In this document: piece by piece, positions 1 to 15,830 of the stretch
How the letters are laid out: each line of letters opens with the position of its first letter
Numbering within the stretch: the first letter of the stretch is position 1
Assembly: GCA_030674185.1 (NCBI GenBank)
Contig: JAPXFY010000021.1
Location: 73,007,221 to 73,071,220 of the forward strand
Direction of reading: 5' to 3'
DNA length: 64,000 nucleotides
DNA from: Monoplex corrugatus
Lineage: Eukaryota > Mollusca > Gastropoda > Littorinimorpha > Ranellidae
Made by a program: the position numbers and the translations under genes
The notes under the pieces: generated by a model
What the model was told of the DNA's origin: nothing
Database searches by the model: none
What the model saw: the letters and a program-made list of their open reading frames with translations, nothing else

Positions 1-33
<33 letters not shown>

Positions 34-85
34 AGAGAAGAGAGAGAAAGAGAGAGAGAGAGAGAAGAGAGGAGAGAAAAGAGAA

Positions 86-132
<47 letters not shown>

Positions 133-266
133 AAGAGAAAGAGAAAGAGAGAAAGAGAGAGTGAGAGAAAGGAGAGAGAGAGAGAAAGAGAAGAGAGAGA
201 GAGAAAGAGAAGAGAAGAGAGAGAAAGAGAGAGTGAGAGAAAGAGAGAGAGAGAGAGAAAGAGGAA

Positions 267-309
<43 letters not shown>

Positions 310-330
310 ACAGAGAGAGAGCTTTCATTC
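1..330. repeat. (GA)n/(GAAA)n purine microsatellite
   Basis: An almost pure purine strand made of GA dinucleotides with interspersed AAAG and AAGA steps. It begins at or before the window edge. The tract has mirror symmetry and could form triplex DNA. The arginine/glutamate-rich open frame across it is a composition artefact. Confidence 0.97.
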
Positions 331-344
331 AACAGACAACACTC

Positions 345-560
345 TACATTTGCCGTACCTGGTAGTCGGTCTCAGGCAATCATTCTCCTGTCATAAATAT
401 CAAAGGAGTCGGCACAAAACCCTATGGGGTTGGAGAGGGACCTACCTAACACTAAGCTGACATCACCAGAATGATGGAAAAACTAAGATGGGCAGTGAGA
501 AGGCCAGTTTTGTTTTTAATCATGCGGACTGGAATTGAACTCGGGATATCTGGCCTTGAA
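345..560 (-). mobile_element. Degenerate tRNA-derived SINE, family B, copy 1
   Basis: Shares ordered blocks with the elements at 52270-52560 and 61795-62070. The clearest block is GCTGACATCACCAGAATGAT, followed about 50 bases on by a CTGGCCTTGAATCCATGG-like block. On the minus strand the segment near 535-547 reads like a Pol III B box (AGTTCAATTCC). This is the weakest of the three copies, and the family assignment is by eye. Confidence 0.45.
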
Positions 561-2540
561 TCCATGGTTATATCAAAAACAGAATCAAAATCGAAACAAA
601 ACAAACAAACAAAAATTGAGCCCGCACCGAATCATATGATTCGGTGGTCTAGGAGAGCGTTGGCATCGCACCGAATCATATGATCCGGTGCGTTTTAGAA
701 AATTCCTGTGTAAAGACGACTGGCTTAATCCAAGTGAAGCAAATGTCTGGATAAGCTTCAACCATTCAGTGTGAACATTTCGCTCCCTTTGACCGTATGT
801 CATGTAAAATTAGCCGTGAAAGTGTTCTAGAGTGACCAGTCGAAAGACTGTTTTTCATTCGCAGAAAAATGTTTTGACTTCTACGCTGGATTTTCTATAC
901 ACTTTGTGACTTAGCATTGTACATAATTTGTATTTTTGGATGTGAACTTTCATCAGAACTACAATTTAAAACAGGTAAATTGAACAATTTTGCTGAATTG
1001 ATAATGTGATTTAGGTATATAATCAATTTTATAGTCACCATGCTATTTTCAGAAAAAAAATTTTTTCTTCTTTCACTTACCATTTTGAAAAATAATTTAA
1101 AGATAGAAAATAAGTCATTTTCATTTGACATTTTTACATGATCAAGAAAAAGAGTGATGTTTAATAGCACATTTTTATTTTTTTGAAGATACCATGAAAT
1201 AATACTTTTTGTGTTAAAATTTTTTTTAAATAGGGCCCAAAATTTTCATGCGTTTCCCCTGTATCGCGACTCAAAAAAAATAGGTGCTTTCCCAAGGGGA
1301 GTTTTATGTAAACAGTTACGGGTTGCCGGGGGTTTCCCCAGCCCATAAAGGGGTTTAGGTTACTGTCGGGCAAAAGCTGTTTTTTGTTCATAAACCCCCC
1401 AACCTTTCTCTCCCATCCCATTCTGATACGTCGTAAGTAGGACCGGGAGACAAGGCAGCAAAAAGACCAGTCTGCTAAAAAACACCCCCGGGGGACAACG
1501 ATACTCAAAACTTCCACGGAAAAAAGGGAACAAGGAAACCCATTTTTCCCTCCATTTCGGAACCCCCCATGACGAAAACCCGGGCCACAGCCAACGTCGG
1601 GGCTGGAGAAACCCCAACGAAAAATTTAAAAAATCGCCATTCCCCCCAATGGGGGGGGTTTGCACTGGGGAAAGGGGACGCCCCGGCCCAAAGCGCCATC
1701 AAGGCTAACCCCCAATCCCGCCGACCAAGAGAGTTTCCCCTCCCCCAACCCACGTCATCCAAGTTTTTTCCAGAATTCAGAACCCCCCATCCTTCCGCAT
1801 ATTTGACGTCATTTCAGGGTTGGTGACTTTTTTGGAAACCAAGAGGGAACGTAAGCGGGACTCACATCGGGGCGAAATAAAGCGTGCCCCAGAAATGAAC
1901 GCAAAAGCCACCACCCCCAGTTTGTTTCCGGCTTTTCAGCCACACGTCAACCCATGGGGAACCCGTCTGTGTTTGGTGCCTTTAAGCCATCTGGAAGCAC
2001 GCGGCGCACGTGCCGGGAAGGTAGGTCAAGGACGTAGGGTTTAAGGTCGGGGGCCCCCCCAAAAATTTGTTGAGGATTTTGAGTGGAAGTTGATCCCCCC
2101 GCAGTCCCGGAGTCGGCAGGTTTTAAAAACCCCAACAAAAACCATTGGTTTTTTAAGAATTCCTGTTATTTATTATTCTAAAATATCATTTATCAATCAT
2201 CAATTCATCATCATCATCATCATTTTTATCATCATCAACACCATCACATCATTAAAATTTTTATCAATTTTCATCATCATCAAAATAAATTTTTGTTTTT
2301 ATTTCAACGTTTCCCTTTTTTTTGAAGATGTATGCACGATTTTTTTTTTTTTTTTTCACATGTGGCCACACAGGGGAAGGTGGTAAGTTAGCTGCGCGTC
2401 TATATTCGCTTCCGTGGGCGTGCCCTGCCTTTGGGGGGCCCGCATCTTTCCCCAAGGGTACCAGCTCCTGATATGACCCTTTCAGGGGTTTTTCACCGGC
2501 CGTATACACGCAAGGGTGGGTTTTAAAACCTGAATGGCCC
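561..2540. other. Non-coding stretch; right part looks error-rich
   Basis: No gene is recognisable. Bases 561-1220 are AT-rich and hold the paired palindromes at 625-692. From about 1220 to 2540 the sequence has many G, C, T and A homopolymer runs and a choppy texture unlike its surroundings, grading into a damaged start of the 34-bp array. A short (ATC)n stretch lies at 2205-2285. The overlapping open frames on both strands show no conserved domain. Confidence 0.6.
625..692. repeat. Pair of palindromes around an ATCATATGAT core
   Basis: Bases 625-646 form a perfect 22-bp palindrome (CACCGAATCAT and its complement). Bases 667-692 form a 26-bp palindrome with one mismatched pair. They share the core and lie 20 bp apart. 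They could be paired protein-binding sites or the remnant of a hairpin element; no function can be assigned. Confidence 0.8.
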
Positions 2541-2544
2541 CACA

Positions 2545-5500
2545 CATCAAGGATTTGACACAGACAAGGCCAAAACACATCAAGGATTTAAAACACAGAC
2601 ATGGCCACACACGTAAAACACATCAAGGGTGTTAGGGCACAGACTTTGGGCCCCAACATCAAGGGGTGTTGGCCTGACATGGCCCCCCACACGTCACAAC
2701 CCCATCAAGGGGTGTTTTAAAACGACTTTGGGCCCAAAAACATCAAGGGGTGTTAGACACAGACTGGCCCCACCCCATCAAGGATGTTAGGCACTGACAG
2801 GGCCCCCACACGTCCCACACAACAAAGGGTTTTTAGACACAGACATGGCCACACCATCAAGGATGTTAGACACAGACATGGCCACACACATCAAGGATGT
2901 TAGACACAGACATGGCCACACACATCACACACATCAAGGATGTTAGACACAGACATGGCCACACACATCAAGGATGTTAGACACAGACATGGCCACACAC
3001 ATCAAGGATGTTAGCACAGACATGGCCACACACATCAAGGATGTTAGACACAGACATGGCCACACACATCAAGGATGTTAGACACAGACATGGCCACACA
3101 CATCAAGGATGTTAGACACAGACATGGCCACACACATCAAGGATGTTAGACACAGACATGGCCACACACATCACACACATCAAGGATGTTAGACACAGAC
3201 ATGGCCACACACATCAAGGATGTTAGACACTGACATGGCCACACACATCAAGGATGTTAGGACACAGACATGGCCACACACATCAAGGATGTTAGACACA
3301 GACATGGCCACACACATCACACACAAGGATGTTAGACACAGACATGGCCACCACACATCAAGGATGTTAGGCACAGACATGGCCACACACATCCACACAT
3401 CAAGGATGTTAGACACAGACATGGCCACACACATCAAGGATGTTAGACACAGACATGGCCACATAATCACAGTCACACACATCAAGGATGTTAGACACAG
3501 ACATGGCCACACACATCAAGGATGTTAGACACAGACATGGCCACACACATCAAGGATGTTAGGCACAGACATGGCCACACACATCAAGGATGTTAGACAC
3601 AGACATGGCCACACACATCAAAAGGATGTTAGACACAGACATGGCCACACACATCAAGGATGTTAGACACTGACATGGCCACACACATCAAGGATGTTAG
3701 ACACAGACATGGCCACACACATCAAGGATGTTAGACACAGACATGGCCACACACATCAAGGATGTTAGACACAGACATGGCCACACACATCAAGGATGTT
3801 AGACACAGACATGGCCACACACATCAAGGATGTTAGACACAGACATGGCCACACACATCAAGGATGTTACAGACATGCCACACACATGGCCACACACATC
3901 AAGGATGTTAGACACAGACATGGCCACACACATCAAGGATGTTAGACACAGACATGGCCACACACATCAAGGATGTTAGACACAGACATGGCCACACACA
4001 TCAAGGATGTTAGACACAGACATGGCCACACACATCAAGGATGTTAGGCACAGACATGGCCACACACATCAAGGATGTTAGGCACAGACATGGCCACACA
4101 CATCAAGGATGTTAGACACAGACATGGCCACACACATCAAGGATGTTAGACACAGACATGGCCACACACATCCACATCAAGGATGTTAGGCACAGACATG
4201 GCCACACACATCAAGGATGTTAGACACAGACATGGCCACACACATCAAGGATGTTAGGCACAGACATGGACACACACACATCAAGGATGTTAGACACAGA
4301 CATGGCACAACACACATCAAGGATGTTAGACACAGACATGGCCACACACATCAAGGATGTTAGCACAGACATGGCCACACACATCAAGGATGTTAGGCAC
4401 GACATGGCCACACACATCAAGGATGTTAGACACAGACATGGCCACACACATCAAGGATGTTAGCACAGACATGGCCACACACATCACCCAAGGATGTTAG
4501 ACACAGACATGGCCACACACATCAAGGATGTTAGACACAGACATGGCCACACACACATCAAGGATGTTAGCACTGACATGGCCACACACATCAAGGATGT
4601 TAGACACAGACATGGCCACACACATCAAGGATGTTAGGCACACACACTCAAGGATGTTAGCACGACAATGGCCACACACATCAAGGATGTTAGACACGAC
4701 ATGGCCACACACATCAAGGATGTTAGCACGACATGGCCACACACACATCAAGAATGTTAGACACAGACATGGCCACACACTCAAGGATGTTAGACACAGA
4801 CATGGCCACACACATCAAGGATGTTAGACATGACATGGCCACACACATCAAGGATGTTAACACAGACATGGCCACACACATCAAGATGTTAGACACAGAC
4901 ATGGCCACACACATCAAGATGTTAGGCACAGACATGGCCACACACATCAAGGATGTTAGACACGACATGGCCACACACATCAAGGATGTTAGACACAGAC
5001 ATGGCCACACACATCACACACACTCAAGGATGTTAGACACAGACATGGCCACACACAAGATTTAACACGACATGCCACACACACAAGGATGTTACACAGA
5101 TGGCCAACACACAAGGATCACTGACATCCACACACATCAAGGATGTTAGGCACAGACATGGCCACACACATCAAGGATGTTAGACACAGACATGGCCACA
5201 CACATCAAGGATGTTAGCACAGACATGCCACACACATCAAGGATGTTAGCACAGACATGGCCACACACATCAAGGATGTTAGACACAGACATGGCCACAC
5301 ACACAAGGATGTTAGCACAGACATGGCCACACAACATCAAGGATGTTAGACACAGACATGGCCACACACATCAAGGATGTTAGACAGACATGGCCACACA
5401 CATCAAGGATGTTAGCACGACATGGCCACACACATCAAGGATGTTAGCACAGACAGGCCACACACATCAAATTAGAAGTTAACACAGACATCCAGACAGA

Positions 5501-8500
5501 CATGCCACACACATCAAGATGTTAGCACAGACATGGCCACACACATCAAGGATGTTAGCACAGACATGGCCACACACATCAAGGATGTTAGACACGACAT
5601 GGCCACACACATCAAGGATGTTAGCACAGACATGGCCACACACACAACAGTTTAGACACAGACATGGCCACACACATCAAGGATGTTAGACACGACATGG
5701 CCCACACATCACAGGATGTTAGACACAGACAGGCCACACACATCAGATGTTAGCACGACTGGCACACACATCAAGGATGTTAGGCACAGACATGGCCACA
5801 CACTCAAGGAGTTAGACACGACATGGCCACACACATCAAGGATGTTAGGCACAACATAGGCATTAGCACACGATGGCACATCAACACAGAGGCCACACAC
5901 ATCAAGGATTAGGCACAACACCACACACATCAAGGATGTTAGACACAGACATGGCCACACACATCAAGGATGTTAGACACAGACATGGCCACACACATCC
6001 ACACATCAAGGATGTTAGACACAGACATGGCCACACACATCAAGGATGTTAGCACAGACATGGCCACACACATCAAGGATGTTAGACACAGACATGGCCA
6101 CACACAATCAAGGATGTTAGACACAGACATGGCCACACACATCAAGGATGTTAGACACAGACATGGCCACACACATCAAGGATGTTAGACACAGACATGG
6201 CCACACACACAGTCAAACCACCACATCAAGGATGTTAGACACAGACATGGCCACACACATCAAGGATGTTAGCACAGACATGCCACGACACATCAAGGAT
6301 GTTAGACACAGACATGGCCACACACTCAAGGATGTTAGACACAGACATGGCCACACACATCAAGATGTAGCACAGACATGGCCACACACATCAAGGATGT
6401 TAGACACAGACATGGCCACACACATCAAGGATGTTAGACACAGACATGGCCACACACATCAAGGATGTTAGACACAGACATGGCCACACACATCAAGGAT
6501 TAGACACAGACATGGCCCACACATCAAGGATGTTAGACACAGACATGGCCACACACACATCAAGGATGTTAGACACAGACATGGCCACACACATCAAGGA
6601 TGTTAGACACAGACATGGTCCACACACATCAAGGATGTTAGCACAGACATGCACCACACACATCAAGGATGTTAGCACAGACATGGCACACACAACAAGG
6701 AGTTAGACACGACATGGCCACACACATCAAGGATGTTAGACACAGACATGGCCACACATAAGATTAGCACAGACATGCCACCATCAAGGATGTTAGACAC
6801 AGACATGGCCACACACATCAAGTGATGTTAGGACACAGAAGATGGCCACACACATCAAGGATGTTAGACACAGACATGGCCACACACATCAAGGATGTTA
6901 GCACAGACATGGCCACACACATCAAGGATGTTAGACACGAGACATGGCCACACACTCAAGGATGTTAGACACAGACATGGCCACACACATCAAGGATGTT
7001 AGACACAGACATGGCCACACACATCAAGGATGTTAGACACAGACATGGCCACACACATCAAGGATGTAGACACAGACATGGCCACACACATCAAGGATGT
7101 TAGCACAGACATGGCCACACACATCAATCAAGGATGTTAGACACAGACTGGCCACACACACACACATCAAGGATGTTAGACACAGACATGGCCACCGTAA
7201 TGTAGCACGACATGGCCAACACATCAAGGATGTTAGCACAGACATGGCCACACACATCAAGGATGTTAGGCACGACATGGCCACACACATCAAGGATGTT
7301 AGCACAGACATGGCCACACACATCAAGGATGTTAGCACAGACATGGCCACACACAATCAAGGATGTTAGACACAGACATGGCCACACACATCAAGGATGT
7401 TAGGCACAGACATGGCCACACACATCAAGGATGTTAGACACAGACATGGCCACACACATCAAGGATGTTAGACACAGACATGGCCACACACATCAAGGAT
7501 GTTAGACACAGACATGGCCAACACATCACACATCAAGGATGTTAGACACAGACATGGCCACACACATCAAGGATGTTAGACACAGACATGGCCACACACA
7601 TCAAGGATGTTAGCACAAGACATGGCCACACACATCAAGGATGTTAGGCACAGACATGGCCAACACATCAGGATGTTAGCACAAGACATGGCCACACACA
7701 TCAAGGATGTTAGAGCACAGACATGGCCACACACATCAAGGATGTTAGACACAGACATGGCCACACACATCAAGGATGTTAGACACAGACATGGCCACAC
7801 ACATCAAGGATGTTAGACACACATGACATGGCCACACACACAAGATGGCCAACATCACACAATCAGGATGTTAGCACAGACATGGCCACACACATCAAGG
7901 ATGTTAGACACAGACATGGCCACACACATCAAGGATGTTAGACACAGACATGGCCACACACATCAAGGATGTTAGCACAGACATGGCCACACACAACATC
8001 AAGGATGTTAGACACAGACATGGCCACACACATCAAGGATGTTAGACACAGACATGGCCACACACATCAAGGATGTTTAGACACAGACATGGCCACACAC
8101 ATCAAGGATGTTAGCACAGACATGGCCACACACATCAAGTGATGTAGCCACAACATGGCCACACCACATCAAGGATGTTAGACACAGACATGGCCACACA
8201 CATCAAGGATGTTAGACACAGACATGGCCACACACACAAGGATGTAGCACAGATGGCCACGCACACATCAAGGATGTTAGACACAGACATGGCCACACCA
8301 CTACATCAAGGATGTTAGACACAGACATGGCCACACACATCAAGGATGTTAGACACAGACATGGCCACACACATCAAGGATGTTCAGCACGACATGGCCA
8401 CACACATCAAGGATGTTAGGCACAGACATGGCCACACACATCAAGGATGTTAGACACAGACATGGCCACACACATCAAGGATGTTAGACACAGACATGGC

Positions 8501-11500
8501 CACACACATCAAGGATGTTAGACACAGACATGGCCACACACATCAAGGATGTTAGGCACAGACATGGCCAACACCAAGGATGTCACAGACCACACACATC
8601 AAGGATGTTAGACACAGACATGGCCACACACATCAAGGATGTTAGACACAGACATGGCCACACACATCAAGGATGTTAGACACAGACATGGCCACCAACA
8701 CACAATCAAGGATGTTAGACACAGACATGGCCACACACATCAAGGATGTTAGACAAGACATGGCCACACACATCAAGGATGTTAGGCACAGACATGGCCA
8801 CACACAATCCAAGGATGTTAGACACAGACATGGCCACACACATCAAGGATGTTAGACACAGACATGGCCACCACACATCACACCACACATCAAGTGAGTT
8901 AACACAGACATGCCACACACATCAAGGATGTTAGACACAGACATGGCCACACACATCAAGGATGTTAGGCACAGACATGGCCACACACATCAGGATGTTA
9001 GACACAGACATGGCCACACACATCAAGGATGTTAGACACAGACATGGCCACACACATCAAGATGTTAGACACAGACATGCCACAACACATCACACAGGTC
9101 AAGGATGTACACACACAGAACACTGGCCACACACATCAAGGATGTTAGACACAGACATGGCCCACCACACACATCAAGGATGTTAGACACAGACATGGCC
9201 ACACACATCAAGGATGTTAGACACAGACATGGCCACACACATCAAGGATGTTAGACACAGACATGGCCACACACATCAAGGATGTTAGACACAGACATGG
9301 CCACACACGTCACACACATCAAGGATGTTAGACACAGACATGGCCACACACATCAAGGATGTTAGGCACAGACATGGCCACACACATCAAGGATGTTAGA
9401 CACAGACATGGCCACACACGTCAAGGATGTTAGACACAGACATGGCCACACACATCAAGGATGTTAGGCACAGACATGGCCACACACATCAAGGATGTTA
9501 GGCACAGACATGGCCGAACACATCACACACATCAAGGATGTTAGGCACAGACATGGCCACACACATCAAGGATGTTAGACACTGACATGGCCACACAACA
9601 TCAAGGATGTTAGACACAGACATGGCCACACACATCAAGGATGTTAGGCACAGACATGGCCACACACATCAAGGATGTTAGACACAGACATGGCCACACA
9701 CATCAAGGATGTTAGGCACAGACATGGCCACACACATCAAGGATGTTAGACACAGACATGGCCACACACATCAAGGATGTTAGGCACAGACATGGCCACA
9801 CACATCAAGGATGTTAGACACAGACATGGCCACCACACGTCAAGGATGTTAGACACAGACATGGCCACACACATCAAGGATGTTAGACACTGACATGGCC
9901 ACACACATCAAGGATGTTAGACACAGACATGGCCACACACATCAAGGATGTTAGACACAGACATGGCCACACACATCAAGGATGTTAGGCACAGACATGG
10001 CCACACACATCAAGGATGTTAGACACTGACATGGCCACACACATCACACACGTCAAGATGTTAGACACAGACATGGCCACACAGTTCAAGGATGTTAGAC
10101 ACTGACATGGCCACACACATCAAGGATGTTAGCACAGACATGGCCACACACATCAAGGATGTTAGGCACTGACATGGCCACACACATCAAGATGTTAGGC
10201 ACAGACATGGCCACACACATCAAGGATGTTAGACACAGACATGGCCACACACATCAAGGATGTTAGACACAGACATGGCCACACACATCAAGGATGTTAG
10301 GCACAGACATGGCCACACACATCAAGGATGTTAGGCACAGACATGGCCACACACATCAAGGATGTTAGACACAGACATGGCCACACACATCAAGGATGTT
10401 AGACACAGACATGGCCACACACATCAAGGATGTTAGACACAGACATGGCCACACACATCAAGGATGTTAGACACAGACATGGCCACACACATCAAGGATG
10501 TTAGACAAAGACATGGCCACACACATCAAGGATGTTAGGCACAGACATGGCCACACACATCAAGGATGTTAGACACAGACATGGCCACACACATCAAGGA
10601 TGTTAGACACAGACATGGCCACACAAATCACACACATCAAGGATGTTAGACACAGACATGGCCACACACATCAAGGATGTTAGACACAGACATGGCCACA
10701 CACATCAAGGATGTTAGACACAGACATGGCCACACACATCATGGATGTTAGACACAGACATGGCCACACACATCAAGGATGTTAGCACAGACATGGCCAC
10801 ACACATCAAGGATGTTAGACACAGACATGGCCACACACATCAAGGATGTTAGACACAGACATGGCCACACACATCAAGGATGTTAGACACAGACATGGCC
10901 ACACACATCATGGATGTTAGACACAGACATGGCCACACACATCAAGGATGTTAGGCACAGACATGGCCACACACATCAAGGATGTTAGACACAGACATGG
11001 CCACACAACATCAAGGATGTTAGACACAGACATGGCCACACACATCAAGGATGTTAGGCACAGACATGGCCACACACATCAAGGATGTTAGACACAGACA
11101 TGGCCACACACATCAAGGATGTTAGACACAGACATGGCCACACACATCAAGGATGTTAGGCACAGACATGGCCACACACATCAAGGATGTTAGACACAGA
11201 CATGGCCACACACATCAAGGATGTTAGACACAGACATGGCCACACACATCAAGGATGTTAGACACAGACATGGCCACACACATCAAGGATGTTAGGCACA
11301 GACATGGCCACACACATCAAGGATGTTAGGCACAGACATGGCCACACACATCAAGGATGTTAGGCACAGACATGGCCACACACATCAAGGATGTTAGGCC
11401 AGATGGCCACACACGTCAGGATGTAGACACAGACATGGCCACACACATCACAATCAAGGATGTTAGACACAGACATGGCCACACACATCAAGGATGTTAG

Positions 11501-14500
11501 GCACAGACATGGCCACACACATCAAGGATGTTAGGCACAGACATGGCCACACACACACACACATCAAGGATGTTAGACACAGACATGGCCACACACATCA
11601 AGGATGTTAGGCACAGACATGGCCACACACATCAAGGATGTTAGACACAGACATGGCCACACACATCAAGGATGTTAGACACAGACATGGCCACACACAT
11701 CAAGGATGTTAGACACAGACATGGCCACACACATCAAGGATGTTAGACACAGACATGGCCACACACATCAAGGATGTTAGACACAGACATGGCCACACAC
11801 ATCAAGGATGTTAGACACAGACATGGCCACACACATCAAGGATGTTAGACACAGACATGGCCACACACATCAAGGATGTTAGGCACAGACATGGCCACAC
11901 ACATCAAGGATGTTAGCACAGACATGGCCACACACCACAAAGGATGTTAGACACAGACATGGCCACACACATCAAGGATGTTAGACACAGACAGGCCACA
12001 CACATCAAGGATGTTAGCACAGACATGGCCACACACATCAAGGATGTTAGACACAGACATGGCCACACACATCAAGGATGTTAGACACAGACATGGCCAC
12101 ACACATCAAGGATGTTAGACACAGACATGGCCACACACACACATCAAGGATGTTAGACACAGACATGGCCACACAGTCAAGGATGTTAGACACAGACATG
12201 GCCACACACTCACACACATCAAGGATGTTAGACACAGACATGGCCACACACATCAAGGATGTTAGACACAGACATGGCCACACACATCAAGGATGTTAGA
12301 CACAGACATGGCCACACACATCAAGGATGTTAGACACAGACATGGCCACACACATCAAGGATGTTAGACACAGACATGGCCACACACATCAAGGATGTTA
12401 GACACAGACATGGCCACACACATCAAGGATGTTAGACACAGACATGGCCACACACGTCAAGGATGTTAGACACAGACATGGCCACACACATCAAGGATGT
12501 TAGCACAGACATGGCCACACACATCAAGGATGTTAGGCACAGACATGGCCACACACATAAATTACACAACACAACATCAAGGATGTTAGGCACAGACATG
12601 GCCACACACATCAAGGATGTTAGGACACGACATGGCCACACACATCAAGGATGTTAGACACAGACATGGCCACACACATCAAGGATGTTAGCACAGACAT
12701 GGCCACACACATCAAGGATGTTAGACACAGACATGGCCACACACATCAAGGATGTTAGCACAGACATGGCCACACACATCAAGGATGTTAGACACAGACA
12801 TGCACACACACAAGGATGTTAGGCACAGACATGGCCACACACATCAAGGATGTTAGCACAGACATGGCCACACACTCAAGGATGTTAGGCACAGACATGG
12901 CCACACACATCAAGGATGTTAGACACGACATGGCCACACACATCAAGGATGTTAGACACAGACATGGCCACACACATCAAGGATGTTAGACACAGACATG
13001 GCCACACACATCAAGGATGTTAGGCACAGACATGGCCACACACATCAAGGATGTTAGACACAGACATGGCACACACATCACACACTCAAGGATGTTAGAC
13101 ACAGACATGGCCCACACATCAAGGATGTTAGACACGACATGGCCACACACATCAAGGATGTTAGACACAGACATGGCCACACACATCAAGGATGTTAGAC
13201 ACAGACATGGCCACACACATCAAGGATGTTAGACACAGACATGGCCACACACATCAAGGATGTTAGACACAGACATGGCCACACTCAAGGATGTTAGACC
13301 AACAGCCCACATCAAGGATGTTAGACACAGACATGGCCACACACATCAAGGATGTTAGAGCACAGACATGGCCACACACATCAAGGATGTTAGGCCCTCA
13401 CCAAGGAGTTAGACAGACGCCACACACACACTCAAGGATGTTAGACACAGACATGGCCACACACATCAAGGATGTTAGGCACAGACATGGCCACACACAT
13501 CAAGGATGTTAGACACAGACATGGCCACACACATCAAGGATGTTAGACACAGACATGGCCACACACATCAAGGATGTTAGACACAGACATGGCCACACAC
13601 ATCAAGGATGTTAGGCACAGACATGGCCACACACATCAAGGATGTTAGGCACAGACATGGCCACACACGTCAAGGATGTTAGACACAGACATGGCCACAC
13701 ACATCACACACATCAAGGATGTTAGACACAGACATGGCCACACACATCAAGGATGTTAGGCACAGACATGGCCACACACATCAAGGATGTTAGGCACAGA
13801 CATGGCCACACACATCACACACATCAAGGATGTTAGACACAGACATGGCCACACACATCAAGGATGTTAGACACAGACATGGCCACACACATCAAGGATG
13901 TTAGGCACAGACATGGCCACACACATCAAGGATGTTAGACACAGACATGGCCACACACATCAAGGATGTTAGACACAGACATGGCCACACACATCAAGGA
14001 TGTTAGACACAGACATGGCCACACACATCAAGGATGTTAGACACAGACATGGCCACACACATCAAGGATGTTAGACACAGACATGGCCACACACATCAAG
14101 GATGTTAGACACAGACATGGCCACACACATCAAGGATGTTAGACACAGACATGGCCACACACATCACACACATCAAGGATGTTAGACACTGACATGGCCA
14201 CACACATCACACACATCAAGGATGTTAGACACAGACATGGCCACACACATCACACACATCAAGGATGTTAGACACAGACATGGCCACACACATCAAGGAT
14301 GTTAGGCACAGACATGGCCACACACATCAAGGATGTTAGACACTGACATGGCCACACACATCAAGGATGTTAGACACTGACATGGCCACACACATCAAGG
14401 ATGTTAGACACAGACATGGCCACACACATCAAGGATGTTAGACACAGACATGGTCACACACATCAAGGATGTTAGACACAGACATGGCCACACACATCAA

Positions 14501-15830
14501 GGATGTTAGGCACAGACATGGCCACACACATCAAGGATGTTAGGCACTGACATGGCCACACACATCAAGGATGTTAGGCACAGACATGGCCACACACATC
14601 AAGGATGTTAGACACTGACATGGCCACACACATCACACACATCAAGGATGTTAGGCACAGACATGGCCACACACATCACACACATCAAGGATGTTAGGCA
14701 CAGACATGGCCACACACATCAAGGATGTTAGACACTGACATGGCCACACACATCACACACATCAAGGATGTTAGGCACAGACATGGCCACACACATCACA
14801 CACATCAAGGATGTTAGACACAGACATGGCCACACACATCAAGGATGTTAGGCACAGACATGGCCACACACATCAAGGATGTTAGGCACTGACATGGCCA
14901 CACACATCAAGGATGTTAGGCACAGACATGGCCACACACATCAAGGATGTTAGACACTGACATGGCCACACACATCACACACATCAAGGATGTTAGGCAC
15001 AGACATGGCCACACACATCACACACATCAAGGATGTTAGGCACAGACATGGCCACACACATCAAGGATGTTAGACACTGACATGGCCACACACATCACAC
15101 ACATCAAGGATGTTAGGCACAGACATGGCCACACACATCACACACATCAAGGATGTTAGACACAGACATGGCCACACACATCAAGGATGTTAGGCACAGA
15201 CATGGCCACACACATCAAGGATGTTAGGCACTGACATGGCCACACACATCAAGGATGTTAGACACAGACATGGCCACACACATCAAGGATGTTAGACACT
15301 GACATGGCCACACACATCAAGGATGTTAGACACAGACATGGCCACACACATCAAGGATGTTAGACACAGACATGGCCACACACATCAAGGATGTTAGACA
15401 CAGACATGGCCACACACATCAAGGATGTTAGACACAGACATGGCCACACACATCAAGGATGTTAGACACAGACATGGCCACACACATCAAGGATGTTAGA
15501 CACTGACATGGCCACACACATCAAGGATGTTAGACACAGACATGGCCACACACATCAAGGATGTTAGACACAGACATGGCCACACACATCAAGGATGTTA
15601 GACACAGACATGGCCACACACATCAAGGATGTTAGACACAGACATGGCCACACACGTCAAGGATGTTAGACACTGACATGGCCACACACATCAAGGATGT
15701 TAGACACAGACATGGCCACACACATCAAGGATGTTAGACACAGACATGGCCACACACATCAAGGATGTTAGGCACAGACATGGCCACACACATCAAGGAT
15801 GTTAGACACAGACATGGCCACACACACGTT
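2545..15830. repeat. 34-bp minisatellite/satellite array, about 390 copies
   Basis: The unit reads ATCAAGGATGTTAGACACAG followed by ACATGGCCACACAC; the 34-bp period was checked around 12261-12295. Common variants are GTTAGGCAC for GTTAGACAC, CACTGACA for CACAGACA, and a 9-bp ACACATCAC-type insertion. Because 34 is not a multiple of 3, all frames are cycled, giving many short open frames (MLDTDMATHIKDV-like) that are not genes. The parts at 2545-9180 and 11900-13450 hold many one-base indels, whereas 9190-11390 and 13500-15830 are clean. The right end runs into a SINE head. Confidence 0.97.
14541..15224. repeat. 342-bp higher-order repeat, two copies, within the 34-bp array
   Basis: The TAGGCACTGA marker recurs at 14541, 14883 and 15225, exactly 342 bp apart. 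Each 342-bp block equals nine 34-bp monomers plus four 9-bp insertions, and the order of A/T and A/G variants is the same in both blocks. Inside block one, 14581-14700 and 14701-14820 are a 120-bp sub-repeat. Confidence 0.85.

Noticed and set aside
2545..15830. Direct repeats of 34 bp suggesting a CRISPR array
   Set aside because: Repeats are head to tail with no unique spacers, and the setting is an animal genome with SINEs, LINEs and introns.
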